Positions 28,402 to 35,707 of a stretch of DNA of 64,000 bases are shown piece by piece; the first letter of the stretch is position 1, and the number at the start of each line of letters is the position of its first letter. Below the pieces are notes generated by a model, which did no database searches, was not told the DNA's origin, and saw only the letters and a program-made list of their open reading frames with translations. Both the position numbers and the translations under genes were made by a program. Source of the DNA: Calidifontibacter indicus (GTDB lineage: Bacteria; Actinomycetota; Actinomycetes; Actinomycetales; Dermatophilaceae); assembly GCF_003386865.1 (NCBI RefSeq), contig NZ_QTUA01000001.1, positions 2,976,001 to 3,040,000 of the forward strand. The letters are read 5' to 3'.

Positions 28402-29103
28402 ATGACCGATGGCACCGACCTCGCCGCCCGGGCCGAGGCCGACGACAACTCAGCGGGCGCCGTCCGGCCCCGCGTCGCGTTGGTCGACGACCTGCATGTG
28501 GTGCGCGCCGGATTCGCGGCCATCCACCCCCGGCTGGAGGTGGTTGCGACCTACCCGACCGTCGAGCAGTTCCTGCGGGATGCGCCCGAGGTCGACGCGG
28601 TGGTGTCCGATCTGAAGCTGGCCAACACCACCCATCCCGGTGTGCTGCAAGGACGCCGGGCGATCCGGGCGCTGGCCGACGAGGGTCTGAGGGTGTGCAT
28701 CTACACCGAGGAGAGCCGTCCGTTCGTGCTCGCGCAATGCCTGCGCGCCGGCGCCAGCGGCATCACCCACAAGTACGACGACCCCGAGGTCACCACCGAC
28801 GCGATCACCCGCGTCGCCGCCGGGCAGTTCGTCATCACTCCCGGACTGGTCGGCGTCGCGGAGGTGCTGCAACGCCACGGACAACTGCCGGAGGTCACCG
28901 ACAAGCAGTTGGAGGTGTTGCGCGAGCGCGCCCGTGGGCTGTCGTGGCAGCAGATCGCCGGCAAGCACTACATCACGGTCGCGTCGGCGCGCAATCGGAT
29001 GGACGCGGTCACCGAGAAGTTCGCCGGTTACCTGCGCAACGCCAGCCCGGCCGACATCGAGCGTGAGTTCGGGTTGCGTCCGGGAGACCTGCTGGACGAG
29101 TGA
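28402..29103 (+). CDS. Orphan response regulator with C-terminal HTH
   Basis: 233 residues. A receiver domain (about 22-145) has acidic pocket Asp29/Asp30 and phospho-acceptor Asp70 in VVSDLKL. A LuxR/NarL-like helix-turn-helix (about 165-225) contains TDKQLEVLRERARGLSWQQI. No histidine kinase gene is next to it, so its partner must be elsewhere. Monocistronic by spacing. Confidence 0.88.
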   Translation: MTDGTDLAARAEADDNSAGAVRPRVALVDDLHVVRAGFAAIHPRLEVVATYPTVEQFLRDAPEVDAVVSDLKLANTTHPGVLQGRRAIRALADEGLRVCIYTEESRPFVLAQCLRAGASGITHKYDDPEVTTDAITRVAAGQFVITPGLVGVAEVLQRHGQLPEVTDKQLEVLRERARGLSWQQIAGKHYITVASARNRMDAVTEKFAGYLRNASPADIEREFGLRPGDLLDE

Positions 29104-29137
29104 CCCGCGGCGCGTGAGTCGAGACCGGGTGACCGGC

Positions 29138-29437
29138 TCAGCGCCACGACCCGCGGGGCGGACGCCGGTCGCGCGCCGCCCAGCATTGGGTGTGCCAATG
29201 TCGTCGGTCGGTCAGGTCGCCCAGTCCTTCGGCCGGCCACACGACGACGTGCGCGATCGCGCTGGACAACTGCTGCTGGCAGCCCGGACAGACGTACTGG
29301 CGGCCGGCGTCGTTCCCGCGCACCGACCGCACGTTCCACCGCTGCCCCTGATAGGAGTCGACGCGCAGGCCGACATCGAGCAACCGCGACAGGTCGGCCC
29401 GCTCGGGCCGATCCCGTCGGTGGTTGCGCCGCGGCAT
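29138..29437 (-). CDS. Small conserved actinobacterial zinc-ribbon-like protein
   Basis: 99 residues with a basic N terminus (MPRRN), then YVCPGCQQQL, AHVVVWP and RRHWHTQCW. The CxxC plus HxxxC pattern suggests a zinc site. Similar short actinobacterial proteins are annotated only as 'ATP/GTP-binding', without evidence for that function. It begins one base after the 3-hydroxyacyl-CoA dehydrogenase stop, so it is co-transcribed with it. Confidence 0.7.
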   Translation of the reverse strand: MPRRNHRRDRPERADLSRLLDVGLRVDSYQGQRWNVRSVRGNDAGRQYVCPGCQQQLSSAIAHVVVWPAEGLGDLTDRRHWHTQCWAARDRRPPRGSWR

Positions 29438-29438
29438 C

Positions 29439-31064
29439 TCAGCCCAGCTGCTCTGCGGCGTTGGCGTCGTCGAACCACGGCGACGGCCACACCGCCGGCT
29501 GCCGGGTCTCGTCGTAGAGCTCGGCCAGCCCGCCCGCGACGTACTCCGGACCCAGCTGGGCGATGTAGGCGAAAGGTCCCTGCGGGTATCCGCAGCCGGC
29601 GGTCATCGCGGTGTCGATGTCGTCGACGCTCGCGTAACCCGACTCGACCATGTTGGCCGCGTCGTTGAGGTGCTGCAGCAGCAACGCGTCGACGAGCAGC
29701 CCGGCGCGGGCGCGCACCCGTGCCGAACGGATACCGGCGTTGGCCAGGGTCGCCGCCACGAGTTCCTCGGCGGTGTCGGAGCCTTCGGGATCGCGCACGA
29801 TCTCGGCGAACCGGCCCGCCTTCGTCGCGGCGTGCAGGCGCAGCGCGACGACCGGCGCGCCGTCTGCCAGTTCGTTGCCGATCTCGACGTAGGCGTTCGG
29901 GTCGAGGATGGCGACCGGCACCGACGGCGCCAAGGTGGCGAGCAGCTCACCGCGCCAGGCGTTCTCCTGCGTGCGGCGCTCGACGTCGGCATCGTCGTCG
30001 AAGTCGTCGGCGTCGTCGGCGGCGATCGCCCACAGCACCAGCTCGGTGTCGGCGAGCGACCCCTCCTGCGGGGAGTCGAACAAGGTCGTCGCGATGCCGG
30101 CCTCACTCAGAGTGGCGGCGAGCGCGCGGCCCTCGTCGGTGTCGGTGAACACCGCGACCTTCGTCGCGAACGTGGCGGCGTCACGGTCGGCCGGCGCCTC
30201 GGCCTCGGAGCCGTAGTCGTAGAAACCGCGACCGGTCTTGCGGCCCAGGCGACCGGCGGCGACCATCTGCTGCAGCAGCGCGGGCGGCGCCGACGACGGC
30301 TCCTTGGTCGCCTCGTACATCACGTCGCACACCTCCTTGACCACGTCGAGGCCGATGAGGTCGGAGAGGGTCAGCGGGCCCATCGGGAATCCGATGCCCA
30401 TGCGCGCCGCGTCGTCGAGGTCTTCGCGCGACACGTGACCGGTCTCGTAGATGCGGATGGCGCGGGCCAGGTAGGTGATCAACAGCGCGTTGGCGACGAA
30501 GCCCGCACGGTCGCCGACGACCACCGGCTTCTTGCCCAGCTCGACCGCGAGGGAGCGAATCGTCTCGACCAACGCGTCGTCGGTGAACAGCGTCGTGATG
30601 ACCTCGACGAGCGCCAGCACCGGCGCGGGGTTGAAGAAGTGCATGCCGATGACCCGCTCGGGGTGGCGGGTGGCGGCGGCGATCTGCGTCACCGACAGGC
30701 TCGAGGTGTTGGTGGCGAGCACACAGTCGTCGCGCACGATGAGGTCGAGCTTGGTGAAGATCGACGTCTTGATCTCCAGCCGCTCGGGCACCGCCTCGAT
30801 CACGAGGTCGACGTCGTGCAGGTCGTCGAGTTGGTCGGTGAAGGTCGCCTGCCCCACCAGGGCGTCACGACCCGCCTCATCGAGGCGTCCGCGCTTGACC
30901 TGCCGGTCGAGGGAGGCCACCAGGAAGCCCTTGCCACGCTCGGCCAGTTCGGTCGATCCGTCGACCGCAACGACCGGAATACCGGCCTTGAGGAAGACCT
31001 CCACGATGCCGGCACCCATGGTGCCCAGCCCGATCACACCGACAGATTTGATCTCGCTCGTCAT
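29439..31064 (-). CDS. 3-hydroxyacyl-CoA dehydrogenase, two-module form
   Basis: 541 residues. Module 1 is complete: Rossmann GVIGLGTMGAGI, catalytic His in MHFFNPAPVL, and a 3HCDH C-terminal domain ending in GRKTGRGFYDYG (about 285). Module 2 (about 295-541) is a degenerate Rossmann part plus a second C-terminal domain (LVDALLLQHLNDAANMVE). It oxidises 3-hydroxyacyl-CoA in fatty-acid degradation, or reduces acetoacetyl-CoA. ATG 31064 has a GGGAGGA site. Confidence 0.93.
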   Translation of the reverse strand: MTSEIKSVGVIGLGTMGAGIVEVFLKAGIPVVAVDGSTELAERGKGFLVASLDRQVKRGRLDEAGRDALVGQATFTDQLDDLHDVDLVIEAVPERLEIKTSIFTKLDLIVRDDCVLATNTSSLSVTQIAAATRHPERVIGMHFFNPAPVLALVEVITTLFTDDALVETIRSLAVELGKKPVVVGDRAGFVANALLITYLARAIRIYETGHVSREDLDDAARMGIGFPMGPLTLSDLIGLDVVKEVCDVMYEATKEPSSAPPALLQQMVAAGRLGRKTGRGFYDYGSEAEAPADRDAATFATKVAVFTDTDEGRALAATLSEAGIATTLFDSPQEGSLADTELVLWAIAADDADDFDDDADVERRTQENAWRGELLATLAPSVPVAILDPNAYVEIGNELADGAPVVALRLHAATKAGRFAEIVRDPEGSDTAEELVAATLANAGIRSARVRARAGLLVDALLLQHLNDAANMVESGYASVDDIDTAMTAGCGYPQGPFAYIAQLGPEYVAGGLAELYDETRQPAVWPSPWFDDANAAEQLG

Positions 31065-31163
31065 GCCCGAATCCTCCCATCCCCCGCCCGGGCGCCGACG
31101 ACCGGTCGTCGACCGGCGGACGACCGGCGGACGCCGTCCGTGACCGGCCATTAGGCTGCCCGG

Positions 31164-31859
31164 GTGCGAGTTGTGATTGCCCGGTGCAGCGTCGACTACG
31201 GCGGACGGTTGACCGCCCACCTGCCCACTGCGACCCGTCTGTTGATGGTGAAGGCCGACGGGTCGGTGCTGGTGCACAGCGACGGCGGCTCGTACAAGCC
31301 GCTCAACTGGATGACTCCCCCGTGCACCCTCACCGAGCTCGAACCCACCGCCGACGAGGCGGACGAGGGCGTCGAGGCCGTGTGGTTCGTGCAGCATTCC
31401 AAGAGCGAGGACAACCTGCGGGTGCGCCTGTTCGAGGTGCTCCACGACAGCACGCACGACCTCGGCATCGACCCGGGACTGCAGAAGGACGGCGTCGAGG
31501 CGCAGCTGCAGGAGCTGCTCGCCCAGCACATCACCACGCTCGGCGCCGGCTACACGCTGATCCGCCGCGAATACATGACCGCGATCGGCCCGGTCGACAT
31601 CATGTGTCGCGACGCCGACGGCGCGACCGTCGCGGTCGAGATCAAGCGGCGCGGCGACATCGACGGTGTCGAGCAGCTCACCCGCTACCTCGAGCTGCTC
31701 AACCGCGACCCGGTGCTTGCGCCCGTGCAGGGCGTCTTCGCGGCACAGCTCATCAAGCCGCAGGCACGCACGCTGGCGCAAGACCGCGGGATCCGTTGCG
31801 TGACACTCGATTACGACGCCCTGCGCGGCATCGACGACGTGGAGTCGAGGCTCTTCTGA
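31164..31859 (+). CDS. nucS: Endonuclease NucS (non-canonical mismatch repair)
   Basis: 231 residues, the actinobacterial/archaeal NucS length. An N-terminal DNA-binding domain (about 1-105) and a RecB-like nuclease with GPVDIMCRD and [10 protein letters not shown] supply the D and E-x-K residues. NucS cuts mismatched DNA and replaces MutS/MutL in many actinobacteria, which supports the taxonomic call. GTG start; its stop overlaps the next gene (TGATG). Confidence 0.95.
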   Translation: MRVVIARCSVDYGGRLTAHLPTATRLLMVKADGSVLVHSDGGSYKPLNWMTPPCTLTELEPTADEADEGVEAVWFVQHSKSEDNLRVRLFEVLHDSTHDLGIDPGLQKDGVEAQLQELLAQHITTLGAGYTLIRREYMTAIGPVDIMCRDADGATVAVEIKRRGDIDGVEQLTRYLELLNRDPVLAPVQGVFAAQLIKPQARTLAQDRGIRCVTLDYDALRGIDDVESRLF

Positions 31860-33403
31860 TGGCCGAGGACGAGCTCTTCCGCGGACACGGCGGTGCGGTC
31901 GCCGCACCCAACGCCCTCGCCGCGCAGGCCGGGCTCGACCTCATCCACCTCGGCGGCAACGCCGTCGACGCCGCAATCGCCTCGATGCTCGCCACTTACG
32001 TCAGCGAGCCCGGCATCGTGTCGGCGTTGGCGAGCGCGTTCGTCAACGTCTGGCCCGCTGACGGCGATCCGGCCGTCGTCGACGGCAACTGCGAGATGCC
32101 CGGACGCGGCCTGCCGTCCGAGCGCTTCGGCGGTGGGCTGCGCGAGGTGCACCTGGAATACGGCGGTGGCATCACCATTTACGCCGGTGCCGGCTCGGCG
32201 GCGACGCCGGGCGCGTTCAAGGCGTTCGAGGAATCCCACGCGCGCTACGGCCGCGCCTCGTGGGCCGACATCACCGCCCCTGCCATCGACATCGCCAGGC
32301 GTGGTTTCCGCCTCGGCGCCGCGGCCGCGAGTTACATCGAGCTGACCGGCGAGGGCCTCTACAGCTTCGACCCCGAGACCCGGGCCGCCCATTTCGACGG
32401 CGACCGGCCGGTCGCCGTCGGACAGTTGCTGACCAACGTACCCCTGGCCGACTCGCTGCAGGCGCTCAACGACGAGGGTTTCGACCTGCTCTACGGCGGA
32501 GAACTCGGCGCCCGGGTCGCCGATCACGTGCTCGGCCAAGGCGGGCTGATCACGCTCGACGATCTGCGGGCCTACCGCGCGACTGTTCGCCCCGCGACCG
32601 TCGACCGGGTGGGTGCGTGGCGTTTGGCCACCAACCCGCCGCCGTCCATCGGTGGGCCGGTGCTGGCCACCATGCTGCGTCTGCTCCAGCGCCGCGGCAC
32701 CGACGCGCGCACGATCCTGCAGGTGCAGCGCGAGGTGCTCACCTACCGCGCCGCCCACCTCGACGCGGCCGCCGACCTCGAGGCCGCCGGCGCCGACCTG
32801 CTGCGCACCCTGGAGCAGAACGAACTCACCTCGTTGCCCACCTCCCAGGACACCGCGCATGTCAGCACCGTCGACAGCCACGGCAATGCCTGCGCGCTCA
32901 CGTCGTCCGCCGGCTACTCCTCAGGGGTCACCGTGCCCGGCACCGGCCTCGTGCTCAACAACTGCCTCGGCGAACCGGAACTCAACCGGCGTGGCCTGCA
33001 CGCCGTCGCCCCCGGCACCCGGCTCGCGTCGAACATGGCGCCGACGACCGGTCGCGCCGACGACGGCGCGATGCTCGCGATCGGCAGCCCGGGCGCAGAC
33101 CGCATCACCACCGCGCTGATGCAAGTGCTTACCGCGCATTGTCTCGAGGGCGCCGCACTTCAGGACGCGATCAACGCCCCCCGGGCGCACATCGGGGTCG
33201 ACTTCGCCACCCGCGACATCTCGATCGAGACCGAACCCGACGAGGCGTTGGAAGCCGCCGCCCGGCAGATGGACGCACCCGTGCGGACGCACAGCCGCCA
33301 CGCGATGTACTTCGGTGGGGTCGGCGCCGCCAAGCGGAAGGCCGACGGTGACCTCGAGGCTGCCGCAGACCCGCGGCGTGCTTCGGCGACCGCGATCGGC
33401 TGA
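31859..33403 (+). CDS. ggt: Gamma-glutamyltransferase family protein
   Basis: 514 residues of the Ntn-hydrolase gamma-glutamyltranspeptidase family. The autoprocessing nucleophile is Thr332 in QDTAHVSTVD, and SSGVTVPGTG with LNNCLGEPE and RLASNMAPT form the substrate pocket. There is no signal peptide, unlike most exported GGTs, so it may be cytosolic. ATG 31859 overlaps the nucS stop, which is tight coupling to a DNA repair gene without obvious functional logic. Confidence 0.88.
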   Translation: MAEDELFRGHGGAVAAPNALAAQAGLDLIHLGGNAVDAAIASMLATYVSEPGIVSALASAFVNVWPADGDPAVVDGNCEMPGRGLPSERFGGGLREVHLEYGGGITIYAGAGSAATPGAFKAFEESHARYGRASWADITAPAIDIARRGFRLGAAAASYIELTGEGLYSFDPETRAAHFDGDRPVAVGQLLTNVPLADSLQALNDEGFDLLYGGELGARVADHVLGQGGLITLDDLRAYRATVRPATVDRVGAWRLATNPPPSIGGPVLATMLRLLQRRGTDARTILQVQREVLTYRAAHLDAAADLEAAGADLLRTLEQNELTSLPTSQDTAHVSTVDSHGNACALTSSAGYSSGVTVPGTGLVLNNCLGEPELNRRGLHAVAPGTRLASNMAPTTGRADDGAMLAIGSPGADRITTALMQVLTAHCLEGAALQDAINAPRAHIGVDFATRDISIETEPDEALEAAARQMDAPVRTHSRHAMYFGGVGAAKRKADGDLEAAADPRRASATAIG

Positions 33404-33410
33404 GTCGATA

Positions 33411-33466
33411 CTCAGGCCCGAGTTCTCAGGCCCGAGTTCTCAGGCCCGACTTCTCAGGCCCGGCCG
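33411..33466 (+). repeat. Four tandem copies of a 14-bp unit
   Basis: CTCAGGCCCGAGTT is repeated at 33411, 33425, 33439 (one change) and 33453 (only the first ten bases, CTCAGGCCCG, agree), directly after the ggt stop. Each unit contains the near-palindrome CTCAGGCCCGAG. It is followed by irregular TTCAG/GTTCA repeats up to 33515. No coding role. Confidence 0.85.
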
Positions 33467-33510
33467 GTTCAACCCCACTGGACTGCTTCGTTCAGTTCGT
33501 TCAGGTTCGA

Positions 33511-33888
33511 TCAGGCAGTGGCGCTCTGCGGCGCCGCGGTCCAGGTGAGCAACCGGCTCAGTTTCGTGCTGCGGATCACCCGGTCGAGCCGCGGCGACAC
33601 CTCGGTCAGCACCAGCTGCCGTCCCGCTCGCGCGGCGCGTCGGTCGGCGCCGACCAACATCCCGAGCCCGGCCGCATCGGCGACCTCGGCGCCGCGCATC
33701 TGCAGCCGGAGTTCGCCCTCGCCGGCGTCGATGGCGCCACTGAGCACATCGCGGGCCGCGGAGATGGTGTGAACGTTCAGCTCGCCGAGCACGGCGAGCT
33801 CGTAGCCGACACACACTTCCCGCACCTCGAATTCGGGTGCGGGCTTGTAGCGATGGCGCCGGGTCGATCGGGCGACGAAGTCCGACAT
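33511..33888 (-). CDS. STAS domain protein (anti-sigma-factor-antagonist-like)
   Basis: 125 residues with a STAS fold (about 20-120): FEVREVCVGYELAVLGELN and VADAAGLGMLVGADR. The normally phosphorylated serine of the DSSGL motif is replaced (D71-A72-A73-G74-L75), so control by a serine kinase is unlikely in the standard way. ATG 33888 is preferred; ATG 33900 would add four residues. No anti-sigma kinase gene is adjacent. Confidence 0.82.
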   Translation of the reverse strand: MSDFVARSTRRHRYKPAPEFEVREVCVGYELAVLGELNVHTISAARDVLSGAIDAGEGELRLQMRGAEVADAAGLGMLVGADRRAARAGRQLVLTEVSPRLDRVIRSTKLSRLLTWTAAPQSATA

Positions 33889-34095
33889 TGGAACCCCCAT
33901 TCCAATTGTTCGGGTGGATGCATATCCATTGAGCCATCCGTTCGGTAAAGCGCGCACCAGGTTGAGGTCACGTTTTCGTCACAGAGATGTGCCGGTCCGA
34001 AGCCGTCATTTCCCCAATTTCGTTGCACTTCAACGGCCCTGGGTGATAATGGGACTATCCGACCAATCTTCCGGCCGTCGTGCAACGATCTGACC

Positions 34096-34794
34096 ATGGT
34101 CATTCTGAGCCGCATCTACACCCGCACCGGCGACAAGGGAAGCACCGCCCTCGGCGACTTCAGCCGCACCACCAAGACCGACCCGCGGCTCGCCGCGTAC
34201 GCCGACACCGACGAGGCCAACAGCACGATCGGGGTCGCGATCGCCTGCGGCGACCTGACGGACGACGTCCGTCGCACCCTGGTGCGCGTGCAGAACGACC
34301 TCTTCGACGTCGGCGCCGACCTGTGCACCCCGCTCGTGGCCGACCCGGAGTATCCGCCGTTGCGGGTGCAGCAGGAGTGGATCGATCAACTCGAAGCCGA
34401 CATCGACCGGTACAACGACGACCTGGAGAAGCTGCGTTCGTTCATTCTTCCCGGTGGCACACCGGGCGCCGCGCACCTGCACGTCGCGCGCACCGTCGTC
34501 CGGCGGGCGGAACGCTCGACCTGGGAGGCGATCGAGACCTACGGCACGGACGAGGCCCCGGCGGCCGCCCGCAAGGGCGCGAAGAAGGACGCCGAGCCGG
34601 TGGACGAGCCGTCCGCCGAGCGGAGTGCGCACGGTGAGCAGGGCGAGCAGAGCGATGCGGCCCGCCCCGGTGGCATCAACCCGTTGACCGCTGCATACCT
34701 GAACCGGCTCAGCGACCTGCTGTTCGTGCTCGCCCGGGTGGCCAATGTCGAGGCCGGCGGCGACGTGCTCTGGGTGCCGGGCGGCGAACGCTGA
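34096..34794 (+). CDS. Cob(I)alamin adenosyltransferase, PduO type
   Basis: 232 residues. It transfers adenosyl from ATP to cob(I)alamin, making the cofactor for methylmalonyl-CoA mutase. The N-terminal ATP loop RTGDKGSTALGDFSR, the HVARTVVRRAER helix and the LNRLSDLLFVLAR helix are present. Between them an insert of about 45 residues (149-193) rich in Ala, Glu, Lys and Gly is not part of the usual fold. It is divergent from the STAS gene. Confidence 0.93.
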   Translation: MVILSRIYTRTGDKGSTALGDFSRTTKTDPRLAAYADTDEANSTIGVAIACGDLTDDVRRTLVRVQNDLFDVGADLCTPLVADPEYPPLRVQQEWIDQLEADIDRYNDDLEKLRSFILPGGTPGAAHLHVARTVVRRAERSTWEAIETYGTDEAPAAARKGAKKDAEPVDEPSAERSAHGEQGEQSDAARPGGINPLTAAYLNRLSDLLFVLARVANVEAGGDVLWVPGGER

Positions 34795-34803
34795 CCCCAA
34801 GAA

Positions 34804-34828
34804 CCCGCAAACGCTGCGCGTTTGCGGG
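34804..34828. terminator. Hairpin between convergent genes
   Basis: 10-bp stem CCCGCAAACG/CGTTTGCGGG with loop CTGCG, in the 68 bases between the converging adenosyltransferase and DUF2550 genes. The stem plus loop sequence CCCGCAAACGCTGCG recurs at 60158-60172. Confidence 0.65.
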
Positions 34829-34862
34829 GTGTATGCGGGGTATCGGGGTGGCCGCGGGGTTC

Positions 34863-35288
34863 TCAGGAGCGACTGGAGTTGAAGCCTGGGGGTGACGACT
34901 CCGACCACGACCGCAGCTGGGTGTAGTCCGGGCGACCGACGACGATCTGCTGGTCTTGGTCACCACAGGTGCAATCGACGAGCACCGGCTCCTGGATGAC
35001 ACCCGGACGGCGGTCCATCGGCATCGGCGGGCCGAACTCGACCTCCTCGCGCACCAGCGTCCATTTGGGGCGCAGGCCGAGCCCGAGTATCGGGAACCAT
35101 TCGATGACATCGGGCTTGGTGCGGGCCATGCCCATCACCCAAAAATCCCCACGGCGGCGAGCCATGAGGATCATGAGTTGATCGCGGGTGATCAGCCAGC
35201 GTCGGATCGCGATCCAGACGATGGTGAGCAGCAGGAGCGCGATGAGCGCGCCAAGGACGACCTCCGCGGTGAGAAGGACGTCTCCCAA
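34863..35288 (-). CDS. DUF2550 membrane protein
   Basis: 141 residues: one N-terminal transmembrane helix (about 8-28), then a soluble domain of DUF2550 type with WVMGMARTKPDVIEWFPI and LGLRPKW. This family normally follows atpC in actinobacteria, as it does here with a 7-base gap. Function not known. Confidence 0.9.
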   Translation of the reverse strand: MGDVLLTAEVVLGALIALLLLTIVWIAIRRWLITRDQLMILMARRRGDFWVMGMARTKPDVIEWFPILGLGLRPKWTLVREEVEFGPPMPMDRRPGVIQEPVLVDCTCGDQDQQIVVGRPDYTQLRSWSESSPPGFNSSRS

Positions 35289-35295
35289 GGTCGAC

Positions 35296-35571
35296 TCAGG
35301 CAGACAGGCCGGAGGCGTCGATGACGTCGGACACGACGGTGACGGTGTTGTGGTCGACCGAGATGAAGCCGCCGCCGACCGTCACGACCTGCCGCGAACC
35401 GTTCACCGGGTCGATGCGCACCTCGGCCGACTCGGCGAGCACGGAGAGCAGCGGGGTGTGGTCGGGCAGGATGCCGAGCTCACCCTCGACGGTGCGCGCG
35501 TACAGCGCCTTTGCCTCGCCCTCCCAGACCTTGCGGTCGGCGGCGACGAGCTGGACGTTGAGGTTGCTCAC
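35296..35571 (-). CDS. atpC: ATP synthase epsilon subunit
   Basis: 91 residues, a short epsilon subunit: the beta-sandwich domain is complete (VQLVAADRKVWEGEAKALYA, GELGILPDHTPLLS) while the C-terminal inhibitory helices are missing, as in several actinobacteria. It should follow atpD directly, but here 6.5 kb of unrelated genes and a terminator lie between. It must have its own promoter in 35572-35707 or rely on read-through. Confidence 0.95.
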   Translation of the reverse strand: MSNLNVQLVAADRKVWEGEAKALYARTVEGELGILPDHTPLLSVLAESAEVRIDPVNGSRQVVTVGGGFISVDHNTVTVVSDVIDASGLSA

Positions 35572-35707
35572 GTGGTCGATCTCCTGGCGAGTACGTACAT
35601 CGGGCTTGGAACGAGTCTACCGGCACCCGCACGGTGCTCTTGACGGTGTTCGGTGCAAGCGGACGGCGAGCAGACTGCGGGCGGGACGGCGGACGACCGG
35701 AAGTAGG

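Noticed and set aside
31184-31858. In-frame N-terminal extension of the gamma-glutamyltransferase through nucS
   Set aside because: The extension is rich in Arg/His/Pro and is nucS in another frame; ATG 31859 with TGATG overlap is the natural start.
33411-33466. CRISPR-like repeats
   Set aside because: Units are directly adjacent without spacers and too short.
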